Positions 36,734 through 46,816 are shown, numbered from the stretch's first letter. The stretch is DNA of 64,000 bases from Bacteroidales bacterium (GCA_028704385.1 JAQVLA010000013.1:1-64000), one strand, 5' to 3'. Translations and numbers: made by a program. The notes: generated by a model not told the origin, from the sequence alone.

Positions 36734-37645
36734 TCACATCCAGCGGCGGCGCTTAAAATAAAACACCATCAATCCGCTGACAACTGTCATGCCAATGAGT
36801 AAAAGCCAAAAGGCAGTTTTGTTTTCGGCAAAGGGCAGCATTACGTTCATGCCGTATAAACTTGTGATAAAGGTTAGCGGCAGTATGATTGAGGAAATCA
36901 GTGTAAGTATCTTCATGATCTCGTTGGTTTTGTTGGTTTGCATGCTGTCGAAGGTTTTTGAAAGCCCTTCGATCAGCTCTTCGTAATCTTCGGTCATGTC
37001 CCACATTTTTTGATAGTAATCGAGGATATTGCCCCAATAATCTTCCATTTCTTCGCCTGCAAAGCCACTTATCTGACCGGTTTCAAATTTATGAAACAAC
37101 CTGAGTTGTGGCTTAAAAATGGTGTTGATCAGGATGATGTTTTTACGGGTTACGGAGATTCTTTCGATAATTTTCACCTGTCGTTTTCCAAAAAGTTCGC
37201 GGTTGATCAGCTCCAGATCAAGACCAAGCTTACGCAAAAGATACAATGATTCGCGCATCAGTCGCTCAAGGATCCGATAGAGCAAAATATCAGATGTTTC
37301 GATTTTTAATTCTTTCTCTTCTCTGTTTAGTTCTTTGTACTCATTAAAAAGCTGCGTGGCAAGCCAGGGTGATTTTTCGAGGGTGATGATAAACTCTTTG
37401 CCCCAGAACATTTTAATCTCTTTGGTTTTAATGAAAACATTCTGGCGGTCGAAATTGGGAAAATGGAGAATCAGGAAATAATAATCGTCGTAAATATCAA
37501 TTTTAGGTCGTTGGTTCAGCGAACGGCAATCTTCAATATCAAGAGGATGAAAATGGTGTATGTTATTTAAAAAATTAAAGTCTTCATCGGTAGGATTCTG
37601 AATGTGGTGCCATTTAAGTTTACCCATCTCTTTGGTTTCCATCAT
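36734..37645 (-). CDS. corA: CorA-family magnesium/divalent cation transporter
   Basis: A 303-residue CorA protein: a cytoplasmic alpha/beta domain, a long coiled helix (about residues 120-235) and two C-terminal membrane helices. The ion-selectivity motif GMN occurs in TSLYGMNVMLPFAENK, and the protein ends in a basic cluster FKRRRWM that anchors the second helix. It forms a pentameric channel for Mg2+ or related ions. Two adjacent ATGs (37645 and 37642) are possible starts. Confidence 0.93.
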   Translation of the reverse strand: MMETKEMGKLKWHHIQNPTDEDFNFLNNIHHFHPLDIEDCRSLNQRPKIDIYDDYYFLILHFPNFDRQNVFIKTKEIKMFWGKEFIITLEKSPWLATQLFNEYKELNREEKELKIETSDILLYRILERLMRESLYLLRKLGLDLELINRELFGKRQVKIIERISVTRKNIILINTIFKPQLRLFHKFETGQISGFAGEEMEDYWGNILDYYQKMWDMTEDYEELIEGLSKTFDSMQTNKTNEIMKILTLISSIILPLTFITSLYGMNVMLPFAENKTAFWLLLIGMTVVSGLMVFYFKRRRWM

Positions 37646-37729
37646 AGGCTCATCTCCTCAGTATTAAATTGTTAGAATACGATTTATGTCCATTTCTCTG
37701 CTTAACATCAGCTTATAAACAAATCCGAT

Positions 37730-40075
37730 TTAGTATAGGGATAATTTCTCCCTTTGAACAAAACCGTCAGTTTCAAATTGTAACAAATAAGTTCCGGAGG
37801 GTAAACTTGCCAACGAAAGCTGCAAATGCTTTTGTCCGGCCGCCATCTGCCAATGACCAATTACTCTTCCGCTCAAATCCATTAGTTGAATGTTGCAATT
37901 TTCATTTAGTTCCATTCTGGTGGACAGGGTAATTTGGTTGCCTGCTGGATTGGGATAAAAGCTAAACTTCTGAGGTTTAGACGCAAAAGCATCAACTCCT
38001 GTTTCAACATCTAATACTAAAACTTCCAAATCATCAAAATAGAATCCGTCTTCGGTAACATAGCTATCGCTGCGGAGAACAAAGCGCAATTCGATATTTT
38101 GCCCTGCATATTTTGACAGGTCAATTGTTTCCTGCACCCAATCCTTACTACCATCATAAACCGGCTCACCATTGGGTTGATTGTTTAATCCTGCATGGGT
38201 ATAAAGTCCCTCAAGTGCTGTCCAGCTTCCGACGCCGTTTGCCCGAGCCTGCAATTGTACATAATCATAACTGTATTCAATCTGCCATTTAGCCCAAAAA
38301 TTCAATAATACCAAACTTGAATTCGGAATTTCAATCGGGTTATTCAGGCTTATGACATTATTTTCATTATTATTGTAATTGCCATTGGGTGAATCAGTTA
38401 TAGAAGCAACTGGTGAATGAAAATCCGAAGTTGTATTGTCCCATTTCGAACTGGTCCAATTATCAAAATCTTCGCAATCATCTTCAAAAATCACCGAAGT
38501 TGTTCCATAATACTTTACCAATGTATCAGAGGTAACAAATTCGCCATTGTCCAGTTGAATCAAAAATCGAAGGGTATCACCACTCATAATGTCAGGGTCT
38601 AAAGTAATTGCAATGGAATCACTTACCGTTTCAAGAATTTCAAGATAGCCAATCGATACCGGCCCCTCTGTTTCGAGAATATTCTCACTGCTTGGCACAA
38701 CACTTACCGTCCAGTTTTCTGTGTCGCTGAATCCAAGGCGTTGCAGATCGAAGGTGAGATAAAAGCTTTTCTCCGAAATAACCGGACCGCTGGTTTCGGT
38801 GATCTCTCCATAGTCTCCCGAGAAAAATGCGGCATAATAATTCTGAATCATATTTTCCTGGCAGAGCGGGATGATTCGGTTAATGGAAGGCCAAAATCCA
38901 TCACTGTCTCCTCCTAGTTCCGGAGTGTAGGAAAAAATCTGATTTTTATTTTCTGTTTCGCCATACATCCAGTCGTCGGAGCCGCCATTGGTGGGGTAGA
39001 TTGTTGAGCTTCCCGGGCCGTAAACATAATTGTTGTCGCGTGTCATCAAGGTGGCGTGGGCATAAAAAATGGCATCATCCGGGCATGGATCGTTTGTAAA
39101 TCCCCATGGATAAAGCAATAAGTTGGAGAAGGAGTGATAATTAAGGGCAATTTTAAACTCATGATCCTCAACAAACTGTTTTACATTTTGAATTTCCGGT
39201 TCGCTAAAGGCTTCGGGACCACGATAGGTTTCGCTGCTGGGGTTTGGTGACGAGCCGTTATTGTCCAATCCCCACATAAAACCATAATTACGATTGATAT
39301 CCACACCCCACGATCCTCCGTTATTGCGGCGATTTTTACGCCACATCCCGCTTCCATTAGGATTAGTTTGCTCATTATAAAGGTATCCATCAGGATTAAG
39401 TATGGGAACAAAATATAATTCACGGTTATTTACAATGGCCTGGACCTGCTCGTCTGTTTCATAATTTTCGAGCAGATGCAGCATAAAATATATCATTTGC
39501 TGCACACCAATTCCTTCACGGGCATGATGCAGAGCGGTGTACAAAACTTGCGGTTCATCCTCATTTTCATTAGGATTATCACTGATTTTTACCCACCAGA
39601 TGGGATTACCATTGTGCGAAAGTAAATCATCATTAACAGGAGTTTTTACGGTGATCAAATCAGGCCATTGCCCAGCCATAAAATCCAATTTATCAAGCAC
39701 CTGCTGATAGGTGTAAAACCCTCCCATAGAGCCATACTCCCAGTTTTCGGGTACCGGAAACTCATCCGCCGGATTGCGTACAATTCGGGTGTCGGTATCC
39801 GCCATGTTTCTTTCGCTATAGAAACTAACAAGGTCTTCAATGATCACGGTATAACTAATTTCGGCTTCCCGAAGGCTTTCAAGTTCGGTTGTGCTTAATT
39901 CGAGCTCAACAAAATAACCTGGCTTGAGTGTGCCTGCATCAAGCGGAATACCATGCGATGCAATCTCGTGCAGGCTGGTTTCGTTCAAATCAATTCGCAC
40001 TCTTTGATAAGTGTCCTGTTGTGCTTGTAAACTACAAAACAACAGACTGAAAATTAAAATAAAAAAGGTCTTCAT
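37730..40075 (-). CDS. Secreted M14 zinc carboxypeptidase with T9SS C-terminal sorting domain
   Basis: About 781 residues from the ATG at 40075 (MKTFFILIFSLLFCSLQAQ, a signal peptide). The M14 catalytic domain (about 120-430) has the zinc motif HHAREGIG (H-x-x-E), the third ligand in LNYHSFSNLLLYPWG and the catalytic Glu in YTPELGGD. A beta-sandwich region with a MAM/galactose-binding-like fold (about 540-690) follows. The protein ends in a T9SS sorting domain: FSFYPNPAGNQITLST, LMDLSGRVIG and LPSGTYLLQFETDGFVQREK. It should be exported by the Sec system and then across the outer membrane by the type IX system for extracellular peptide degradation. Confidence 0.93.
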   Translation of the reverse strand: MKTFFILIFSLLFCSLQAQQDTYQRVRIDLNETSLHEIASHGIPLDAGTLKPGYFVELELSTTELESLREAEISYTVIIEDLVSFYSERNMADTDTRIVRNPADEFPVPENWEYGSMGGFYTYQQVLDKLDFMAGQWPDLITVKTPVNDDLLSHNGNPIWWVKISDNPNENEDEPQVLYTALHHAREGIGVQQMIYFMLHLLENYETDEQVQAIVNNRELYFVPILNPDGYLYNEQTNPNGSGMWRKNRRNNGGSWGVDINRNYGFMWGLDNNGSSPNPSSETYRGPEAFSEPEIQNVKQFVEDHEFKIALNYHSFSNLLLYPWGFTNDPCPDDAIFYAHATLMTRDNNYVYGPGSSTIYPTNGGSDDWMYGETENKNQIFSYTPELGGDSDGFWPSINRIIPLCQENMIQNYYAAFFSGDYGEITETSGPVISEKSFYLTFDLQRLGFSDTENWTVSVVPSSENILETEGPVSIGYLEILETVSDSIAITLDPDIMSGDTLRFLIQLDNGEFVTSDTLVKYYGTTSVIFEDDCEDFDNWTSSKWDNTTSDFHSPVASITDSPNGNYNNNENNVISLNNPIEIPNSSLVLLNFWAKWQIEYSYDYVQLQARANGVGSWTALEGLYTHAGLNNQPNGEPVYDGSKDWVQETIDLSKYAGQNIELRFVLRSDSYVTEDGFYFDDLEVLVLDVETGVDAFASKPQKFSFYPNPAGNQITLSTRMELNENCNIQLMDLSGRVIGHWQMAAGQKHLQLSLASLPSGTYLLQFETDGFVQREKLSLY

Positions 40076-40281
40076 GGAATTTTTTTTCAATTGATCAACA
40101 ATAGTCAGGAATATTATAATTAGCGGTTCGGTTAATGAAGCCGAATCCGTAAAAGTATAAAAAATGAGTTTAAGACAATATTTTATCCTTAATTTGTATA
40201 TTGAACACACCCCTTAATTCTTATTTGAACTGGTTATAAATTGACCTTCAACCATGCTGTTTTCCTAAATAAATCATAACA

Positions 40282-40307
40282 CATTTAGTAAGTTTGTACA
40301 CTAAATG
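40282..40307 (+). promoter_or_regulatory. Glutamine synthetase promoter inside an 8-bp inverted repeat
   Basis: CATTTAGT (40282-40289) and ACTAAATG (40300-40307) form a perfect inverted repeat with a 10-base spacer. The -7 box TAAGTTTG (40289-40296), an exact TAnnTTTG, lies within it. A repressor bound here would block the promoter. The 252-base gap upstream holds nothing else I can support. Confidence 0.55.
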
Positions 40308-40327
40308 AATCACAAAAAAATTTTGTT

Positions 40328-41830
40328 ATGAATCAATTCACGGCAATGAACCCAAATCCTTTGGTACAATATCTAAACAAGCCTGCACATGAGTTTACAC
40401 GGACCGATCTGATCCGTTATATTGAAGATAATGATATTGAGATGATCAACTTTCGTTATGTTGCCTGGGATGGACGTTTAAAGACACTCAATTTTATCAT
40501 CAACAGCCGCGAACATCTCGAAAACCTGCTACTATCAGGCGAACGTGTTGACGGTTCAAGTTTGTTTCCTTTTGTTGAAGCTGGCTCAAGTGATTTGTAC
40601 GTGATTCCGAAATACAAAACTGCCTTTGTAAATCCATTTACCGAGGTCCCCACAATCGATTTGCTTTGTTCGTTCTACGACCGTCATGGAAAACCCTTCG
40701 AAAGCTCACCTGAATATATCCTCAAAAAAGCACATCGGGCACTCAAAACCGAAACAGGCTTCGATTTTGAAACCATGGGCGAGCTCGAATATTACATCAT
40801 TGCCAAAGAAGAAGACTTGTATCCGGCCGTCGATCAAAAAGGTTATCACGAATCTTCTCCTTTCAACAAGTATGGCGATTTCAGACGCGAAGCACTGCGC
40901 CTGATTGCCCAAAGCGGTGGTCAGATTAAATATGGTCATTCCGAAGTAGGTAACTTCTCGCTTAACGGCATGAACTACGAACAAAATGAAATAGAATTTC
41001 TCCCGACAAATGTTGAAGATGCTGCAGATCAATTAATCGTGGCAAAATGGATCATGCGAAAACTGGCTTATCGCTATGGCGTAACCATTACTTTTGCTCC
41101 TAAAATCACCGTTGGCAAGGCCGGAAGCGGAATGCATGTGCACACCCGACTGATGAAAGACGGTAAAAACATCATGATGAAAGACGGCCAGCTTAGTAAG
41201 GAGGCACGAAAAGCCATTGCCGGTTACCTGAAGCTGGCCGCCTCACTTACTGCTTTTGGCAATGCCATCCCAACCTCCTATTTCAGACTGGTTCCACATC
41301 AGGAAGCACCTACCAACATCTGCTGGGGCGATCGCAACCGTTCGGTATTGGTACGAGTGCCTTTGGGCTGGACTGCCGCCACTGATATGATTACCAATGC
41401 CAACCCACAGGAAAAACCTGTGAAAGTTGATTTTACTCAAAAACAAACCGTTGAGTTCAGAGCTCCTGACGGATCAGCTGATATCTATCTGCTAATGGCT
41501 GGTTTAACGGTTGCTGCGCATCACGGCCTCACCCTGGAAGGTGCGCTGGAGTTTGCTGAAAAGACTTATGTTGATGTCAATATCTTTGACGAAAAACATA
41601 AAAGCAAACAATCGGAACTGGAACAATTGCCCACAAGCTGTGTTGAATCGGCAGAAGCGCTGGAGAATCATCTTGGGTATTATACTAAAAATGGTGTATT
41701 CTCGGAGAACATCCTGCATTTCATCATTAAAAACCTAAAGGCTTTCGATGATAAAAATCTTCGTAAAGAAATGAACAATGATGAGGAAAAAATCATGAAG
41801 CTCGTGAGCAAATACTTTCATTGCGGATAA
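40328..41830 (+). CDS. glnA: Glutamine synthetase
   Basis: A 500-residue glutamine synthetase that makes glutamine from glutamate, ammonia and ATP. It has the N-terminal beta-grasp domain with the FRYVAWDGRLK and DGSSLFPFVEAGSSDLYV blocks, the catalytic domain with MGELEYYI and HSEVGNFSLNGMNYEQNEIE, KAGSGMHVHTRLM, RLVPHQEAPTNICWGDRNRS and VEFRAPDGSADIYL. Length suits a type I-like enzyme; it is much shorter than the type III enzymes also found in Bacteroidota. The adenylylation-site Tyr region of enterobacterial GlnA is not evident. The operator-like repeat over its promoter suggests transcriptional control. Confidence 0.93.
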   Translation: MNQFTAMNPNPLVQYLNKPAHEFTRTDLIRYIEDNDIEMINFRYVAWDGRLKTLNFIINSREHLENLLLSGERVDGSSLFPFVEAGSSDLYVIPKYKTAFVNPFTEVPTIDLLCSFYDRHGKPFESSPEYILKKAHRALKTETGFDFETMGELEYYIIAKEEDLYPAVDQKGYHESSPFNKYGDFRREALRLIAQSGGQIKYGHSEVGNFSLNGMNYEQNEIEFLPTNVEDAADQLIVAKWIMRKLAYRYGVTITFAPKITVGKAGSGMHVHTRLMKDGKNIMMKDGQLSKEARKAIAGYLKLAASLTAFGNAIPTSYFRLVPHQEAPTNICWGDRNRSVLVRVPLGWTAATDMITNANPQEKPVKVDFTQKQTVEFRAPDGSADIYLLMAGLTVAAHHGLTLEGALEFAEKTYVDVNIFDEKHKSKQSELEQLPTSCVESAEALENHLGYYTKNGVFSENILHFIIKNLKAFDDKNLRKEMNNDEEKIMKLVSKYFHCG

Positions 41831-41867
41831 ATTTTGTTAACTCATTTTTGACTGATTTTTTCCGCCA

Positions 41868-41879
41868 TTCACCGGTGAA
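41868..41879. promoter_or_regulatory. 12-bp palindrome upstream of the LiaF-like operon
   Basis: TTCACCGGTGAA is a perfect palindrome located 24 bases upstream of the -33 box of the next promoter. A related site (TTTCACC-CC-GGTGAAA) occurs at 50366-50381 upstream of purN. It is a possible binding site for an activator or repressor. Confidence 0.35.
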
Positions 41880-41902
41880 ATTCTGCTGTTGGCCTATTAT
41901 TA

Positions 41903-41934
41903 TTTGAGTTTATACGAGGGGTGTTGTATTTTCG
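41903..41934 (+). promoter_or_regulatory. Promoter of the LiaF-LytS-LytTR cassette
   Basis: TTTG at 41903-41906, 20-base spacer, TATTTTCG at 41927-41934 (one mismatch to TAnnTTTG), 37 bases before the ATG at 41972. Confidence 0.65.
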
Positions 41935-41971
41935 CTAAAAAATGAATTAGTAAATTTTAAACGAAAATAAC

Positions 41972-42712
41972 ATGGAAACTAAACCCTCATCTATCGACAG
42001 ACGCGTTGTAGCCGGCCTGCTTCTAATTTTGGCTGGCGGATTGTTGCTGCTCGACCAACTCGATTTAATCTCCTATAATTTAAGTCATTATCTGATCAGT
42101 TGGAAAACCCTGCTGATCGGTATCGGGATTATCACCTTAGCAAACAAACAAAATCGCACTACCGGAATTATCCTCATCAGTTTGGGTGTTTTATTCTGGT
42201 TGCCCGAATTGATGGATTACAGGATCCGGTTCAGTACAATCTTCTGGCCGGCCTTGCTGATCGGTATTGGTTTGATTATCCTTACGCGTCGGGGGGATGG
42301 CAGCGATGAAAAAAGACATTATGGTAGCAGACAGCATGTCTTTAATGCCAGTGACAGTCCACACAACAATCCTGACGATTATATTAACGAGCTGGCTATC
42401 TTTGGCGGTGGCAACACCCGCGTAACTTCCGAAAATTTTAAAGGAGGAAAAATTACGGCCATATTTGGCGGAGGTGATATTGATATGAAAGCAGCAAAGC
42501 TTTCGCCCGAAGGTTGTGTGATAGATACCTTTATCCTTTTTGGAGGTTCTAACCTCATCGTGCCGGAAGGCTGGAAGGTGAAATCAGAAGTGGTTTCCAT
42601 ACTTGGTGGATTTAGTGATAAAAGACTGGCCGTTGCCAAAACAGAAGCTGACAAAACCATAATTATTAAAGGGGTCGTTATTTTTGGAGGTTTAGAACTC
42701 AAAAGCTACTAA
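41972..42712 (+). CDS. LiaF-like membrane protein (cell-wall-stress sensor family)
   Basis: A 246-residue protein with four membrane helices in the first 110 residues (LiaI/LiaF-like TM region, DUF5668 type: VAGLLLILAGGLLLLDQL and repeated LISLGVLFWLPEL segments). A soluble C-terminal domain of short repeating strands follows, with IFGGGNTRVTSENFKGG, IFGGGDIDMKAAKLSP and LFGGSNLIVPEGWKV. This C-terminal pattern is the LiaF/DUF2154 fold. In Bacillota LiaF inhibits the LiaS kinase; here the gene directly precedes a LytS-type kinase and LytTR regulator, which suggests an analogous envelope-stress module built from different two-component parts. Confidence 0.85.
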   Translation: METKPSSIDRRVVAGLLLILAGGLLLLDQLDLISYNLSHYLISWKTLLIGIGIITLANKQNRTTGIILISLGVLFWLPELMDYRIRFSTIFWPALLIGIGLIILTRRGDGSDEKRHYGSRQHVFNASDSPHNNPDDYINELAIFGGGNTRVTSENFKGGKITAIFGGGDIDMKAAKLSPEGCVIDTFILFGGSNLIVPEGWKVKSEVVSILGGFSDKRLAVAKTEADKTIIIKGVVIFGGLELKSY

Positions 42713-42778
42713 GTGTAACTTTTTGCGGATAAAAACGTCATCAGAAAGCATTAACCAACACATTTACTGTATTTTATT

Positions 42779-43852
42779 ATGCTTAATCCCTTTATAAAAA
42801 ACCGTAATTACCTCATCATATATCTGGCTGTTTGGGTATCGCTTATGCTCATCCAAACGGCCATTCTCAATTATTACCAGGAGCTAAGTCTGGTTTCGAG
42901 CCTGAACGATGCTGTTGTTTTTAATGGCCTGCTTGCCCTGATTGGATTCAATATATGGTATGTGTTGAGATTTAATATGAAAGATGAGCAGAGCAGGTTT
43001 GATTTGATAATCAATCATATGCTTGTGGGGATTGTTACCATTGCCATCTGGCTTACCAGCGGATATTTTCTGATGCAGGCCCTGGAACCCACTAACGAAG
43101 TTTATCTTGATTTTTTATACAACTCCCTTCCCTGGCGTGCTGTAATTGGTGCGTTTTTTTACCTCATCTTCATCCTGATCTATTATATGATGTTATATTA
43201 TGAAGATCTCCAACAAAAAATGCGCATCGAAAGCGAACTCAATAGCCTGGTACGCGATGCCGAATTAAATGCCCTTAAATCGCAAATCAATCCGCATTTC
43301 CTGTTCAACAGCCTCAATTCAATCAGTTCCCTTACCATGAACGACCCCGAAAAAGCGCAGGAAATGGTAATTAAACTTTCCGATTTTTTGCGCTATTCGC
43401 TTAGTCACGACCGCAACGAAACCACCAGCCTCAAAAAAGAACTGGAAAATATCGAACGCTACCTGGATATTGAAAAAGTTCGTTTTGGTCACCGCCTAAA
43501 ATATCAAAAAAACGTCCCTGATACCTGCCTCAAAGCAGATATCCCCAATATGATTCTGCAGCCTTTGTTCGAAAATGCCATCAAACACGGAGTGTATCAT
43601 AGCACCGAAGAAGTGTTGGTTGAACTGCGATGCATTCCGAACAAAGATTTTGTTGAGTTGCATATCCTAAACGATTTTGATCCGGATGCAGCAAAACCCA
43701 AAGGTGAAGGAATTGGACTTAAAAATATCCGAAAACGACTCGAACTGATCTATCAACGTGCCGATCTGCTCGAAATCAAACGCGAAAAGATCTCCTTTGA
43801 GGTAATATTACGCATCCCAATTCAAAAAAGTAAAAAAAAACTAAGTTTGTAA
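42779..43852 (+). CDS. LytS/YehU-type sensor histidine kinase
   Basis: A 357-residue histidine kinase of the His_kinase (PF06580) class. Four membrane helices occupy residues 10-142, then a short coil. The H box with His173 is in SQINPHFLFNSLNSISSL, and the HATPase region carries PLFENAIKHGVYH and GEGIGLKNIRKRLELIY. It should phosphorylate the LytTR response regulator encoded 16 bases downstream. The LiaF-like gene 66 bases upstream likely belongs to the same transcript. Confidence 0.93.
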   Translation: MLNPFIKNRNYLIIYLAVWVSLMLIQTAILNYYQELSLVSSLNDAVVFNGLLALIGFNIWYVLRFNMKDEQSRFDLIINHMLVGIVTIAIWLTSGYFLMQALEPTNEVYLDFLYNSLPWRAVIGAFFYLIFILIYYMMLYYEDLQQKMRIESELNSLVRDAELNALKSQINPHFLFNSLNSISSLTMNDPEKAQEMVIKLSDFLRYSLSHDRNETTSLKKELENIERYLDIEKVRFGHRLKYQKNVPDTCLKADIPNMILQPLFENAIKHGVYHSTEEVLVELRCIPNKDFVELHILNDFDPDAAKPKGEGIGLKNIRKRLELIYQRADLLEIKREKISFEVILRIPIQKSKKKLSL

Positions 43853-43868
43853 AATAAAATTATACGCC

Positions 43869-44627
43869 ATGAAAGCTGCATTGCGTACCATTATTATCGA
43901 AGATGAGGCTCCCGCACGTATGTTGCTGCAGAGGTTTTTGAGCGATCATAAAAATATAGATATCATTGCAGAATTTGCTGATGGTTTCAGCGGCCTGAAA
44001 GGCATACAGGAAAACAAACCCGATTTGGTGATACTGGATATCCAAATGCCAAAACTTACAGGATTCGAATTATTGGAATTGCTGGATGAAGACCTGCCTG
44101 AAATCATTTTTACAACCGCTTACGATCAATACGCCATCAAAGCCTTCGAAATGAATGCAGTAGATTATCTTTTAAAACCCTTTCCAAAAATCAGGCTGCA
44201 TCAGGCTGTAGATAAAGTTGTGGAACGTTTCAGGCATAAGATAAAAGAAGATGAAACAGTTAAGAAACTGGTAAACAGTCTGCACGAACAACAAGACACT
44301 TTGGAACGCATTGTTGTAAAAAACGGCAATCAGATACACGTAATTTCAATCGAAGACATCATTCAGCTCGAAGCCCAGGACGACTATGTGATGATCCATA
44401 CGCCCGAAGGCCGGTTCATGAAAAAAGACACCATGAGTTACATGGAGCAACATCTTCCTGCTGAGCAGTTTATACGCATCCATCGATCCAATATTGTGCA
44501 GATAAAACACATTAAAAAGATGGAGCAATATGGCAAGGAAAGTTATGTGATTATCCTCTCGAACGGCAATCAGGTGAACGTGAGTAAAAGCCGCATCAAA
44601 GACCTGAAACGGGAATTGAACTTTTAA
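43869..44627 (+). CDS. LytTR-family response regulator
   Basis: A 252-residue response regulator. The receiver (residues 5-125) has the acidic pair in IIEDEAPAR, phospho-acceptor Asp57 in LVILDIQMPKLTG, and the Lys in YLLKPFPKI. The C-terminal LytTR DNA-binding domain (about 150-250) has VVKNGNQIHVISIEDI, IQLEAQDDYVMIHT and FIRIHRSNIVQIKHI. It is the cognate partner of the LytS-type kinase upstream and ends the LiaF-LytS-LytTR cassette. It converges on aspS with 21 bases between stops. Confidence 0.95.
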   Translation: MKAALRTIIIEDEAPARMLLQRFLSDHKNIDIIAEFADGFSGLKGIQENKPDLVILDIQMPKLTGFELLELLDEDLPEIIFTTAYDQYAIKAFEMNAVDYLLKPFPKIRLHQAVDKVVERFRHKIKEDETVKKLVNSLHEQQDTLERIVVKNGNQIHVISIEDIIQLEAQDDYVMIHTPEGRFMKKDTMSYMEQHLPAEQFIRIHRSNIVQIKHIKKMEQYGKESYVIILSNGNQVNVSKSRIKDLKRELNF

Positions 44628-44648
44628 TCAAAGGTTTCCGCTAATTTC

Positions 44649-46406
44649 CTAATCCTCTGCTTTTTTCAATTGCAGATAAAGCTCTTCCAACTGTGCATCA
44701 GCGATGGTGGAAGGTGAATCGATCATCATATCTCGGCCGGAATTGTTTTTGGGGAACGCAATCACATCGCGAATGCTGTCGAGGCCGGCAAACATAGCCG
44801 TTAACCTGTCGAAACCCAGCGCAATACCACCATGCGGAGGCGCACCATATTCAAATGCATTCATCAGGAAACCAAACTGTTTTTGTGCTTCTTCGTCCGT
44901 AAAACCTAATATAGTGAACATCTTACGCTGCAATTCGCGATCGTGAATACGAATTGAGCCGCCCCCTATTTCCACCCCATTGATTACCATATCATAAGCG
45001 TTAGCACGCACTTCACCCGGATTGGTATCCAACAAACTTATATCTTCAGGTTTGGGTGAAGTGAATGGATGATGCATCGCATAAAAACGTTGTGTGTCTT
45101 CGTCCCATTCCAGCAATGGAAAATCAGTGACCCACAAAGGTTTGAAAACTTTTGAATCGCGTAATCCCAGTTGATTTCCCATCTCAAGTCGCAGCTCATT
45201 TAGCTGTTTACGGGTAGCATTAGCATCTCCTGATAAAATCAGCAACAGATCACCGGGCTTTGCCTCAAAACGCTCGGCCCAGCTTTGCAAAATTTCGGTC
45301 GAATAAAATTTATCTACTGAAGATTTTATACTTCCATCTGCATTCAATTTTACATAAACCAGTCCTTTGGCACCCACCTGCGGACGTTTCACAAAATCGG
45401 TAAGGGCATCCAGTTGTTTACGTGTATATTCGGAACAGCCTTCTGCTTTGATGCCCACTATCAATTCAGCATCATCAAACACTTTAAAGCCATGGCCCTG
45501 AGCAAGATCGTTCAACTCTTCAAATGCCATTCCAAAACGCAGATCAGGTTTGTCAGAGCCATAAAGTTTCATGGCAGTGGCATAATCCATGCGCTCAAAA
45601 TCACCAATTTCCAATCCTTTCACTTCACGGAAAAGATGTCGAGCCATCCCCTCAAAAGTGTTGAGCACTTCCTCTTGAGTTACAAAAGCCATTTCGCAGT
45701 CGATCTGAGTAAACTCAGGCTGCCGGTCGGCGCGAAGGTCTTCGTCCCTGAAACAGCGCACAATTTGAAAATAACGATCATAACCCGCAACCATCAAAAT
45801 CTGCTTAAAGGTTTGAGGAGACTGCGGAAGTGCATAAAACTCGTTGGGATTCATACGCGAAGGCACCACAAAATCACGGGCACCTTCGGGGGTGGATTTG
45901 ATCAGGTAAGGCGTTTCTATTTCCAGAAAACCCTGACGATCGAGGTAAGCACGCGTCTCGATTGCCAGCTTATGACGAAGGATCAGATTGTTTTTCAAAG
46001 GATTACGACGCAAATCAAGGTAGCGGTATTTCATGCGCAATTCGTCACCGCCATCTGATTTTTCTTCAATGGTAAATGGAGGCGTTTTGCTGGCATTGAG
46101 CAGTTCAATTTTTGAAGGACGCACTTCTACTTCGCCAGTAGGCAAATTAGGGTTTTTCGATTCTCGTTCAACAACAGTTCCTTCAATGCGGATCACAAAT
46201 TCGCGTCCAAGTTCGCGTGCTGCTTTTAACAGTTCGGGAGCACTCATACCCTCTTCCAAAAAAATCTGCGTAATGCCATAGCGATCGCGCAGGTCAATCC
46301 ACAACAGGCTGCCTTTATCGCGTACACGCTGCACCCAGCCGCTTAAGGTTACTGTTTTGTTAATATCGGAAAGGCGCAATTCGCCACAAGTATGAGTTCT
46401 GAACAT
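44649..46406 (-). CDS. aspS: Aspartyl-tRNA synthetase
   Basis: A 585-residue bacterial-type class IIb synthetase from the ATG at 46406 (a TTG at 46415 is less likely). It has the N-terminal OB-fold anticodon domain ([20 protein letters not shown]), motif 2 ([20 protein letters not shown]), the bacterial GAD insertion domain (about residues 285-420) and motif 3 ([16 protein letters not shown]). The full length with GAD domain is as expected. The gene appears monocistronic. Confidence 0.97.
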   Translation of the reverse strand: MFRTHTCGELRLSDINKTVTLSGWVQRVRDKGSLLWIDLRDRYGITQIFLEEGMSAPELLKAARELGREFVIRIEGTVVERESKNPNLPTGEVEVRPSKIELLNASKTPPFTIEEKSDGGDELRMKYRYLDLRRNPLKNNLILRHKLAIETRAYLDRQGFLEIETPYLIKSTPEGARDFVVPSRMNPNEFYALPQSPQTFKQILMVAGYDRYFQIVRCFRDEDLRADRQPEFTQIDCEMAFVTQEEVLNTFEGMARHLFREVKGLEIGDFERMDYATAMKLYGSDKPDLRFGMAFEELNDLAQGHGFKVFDDAELIVGIKAEGCSEYTRKQLDALTDFVKRPQVGAKGLVYVKLNADGSIKSSVDKFYSTEILQSWAERFEAKPGDLLLILSGDANATRKQLNELRLEMGNQLGLRDSKVFKPLWVTDFPLLEWDEDTQRFYAMHHPFTSPKPEDISLLDTNPGEVRANAYDMVINGVEIGGGSIRIHDRELQRKMFTILGFTDEEAQKQFGFLMNAFEYGAPPHGGIALGFDRLTAMFAGLDSIRDVIAFPKNNSGRDMMIDSPSTIADAQLEELYLQLKKAED

Positions 46407-46507
46407 AGTGATCAATCCTTTAAGGTTTTGCGGCGCGAAATTACGAAAAAGAATGCAGGGAGTTCGTGTCGCTTAAAGATTAAGAGCTAGTGAAGTTTAG
46501 AATCCGT

Positions 46508-46816
46508 TCATTCGTTTGGTTTCCTATAGAAAATCTCCCCAACTCTTTGAATATGATCAATTAAGCTTTCCGATTCTAATTGATTAAAAACAGATAAATC
46601 AATGAGGTAGGGTGTATTAAGTTCATCCAGCATCAGCCAAACTCGCTTCCTGATTGCTTCGTTCAAATCATCACCCACCAAACACAAATCAATATCGCTA
46701 CCCTCTCTATAATTTCCCTTAGCCCTTGATCCGTAAATAATTACTTTTTCTATCTCAGGAAATGAAGCAAAAATTTTGTTAAAATTTGAACGTAAATCTT
46801 CATCCAATCCAAACAT
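46508..46816 (-). CDS. MNT-domain nucleotidyltransferase antitoxin (MntA-like)
   Basis: A 102-residue minimal nucleotidyltransferase. The motif GSRAKGNYREGSDIDL (from residue 29) provides catalytic Asp41 and Asp43, and Asp73 in YLIDLSVF is the likely third metal ligand. In characterised HepT/MntA pairs the nucleotidyltransferase inactivates the HEPN toxin by adding AMP to a tyrosine of its active site. The intact active site suggests the same here. The start shares one base with the upstream HEPN gene stop (46816), so the two are translationally coupled. Confidence 0.88.
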   Translation of the reverse strand: MFGLDEDLRSNFNKIFASFPEIEKVIIYGSRAKGNYREGSDIDLCLVGDDLNEAIRKRVWLMLDELNTPYLIDLSVFNQLESESLIDHIQRVGEIFYRKPNE

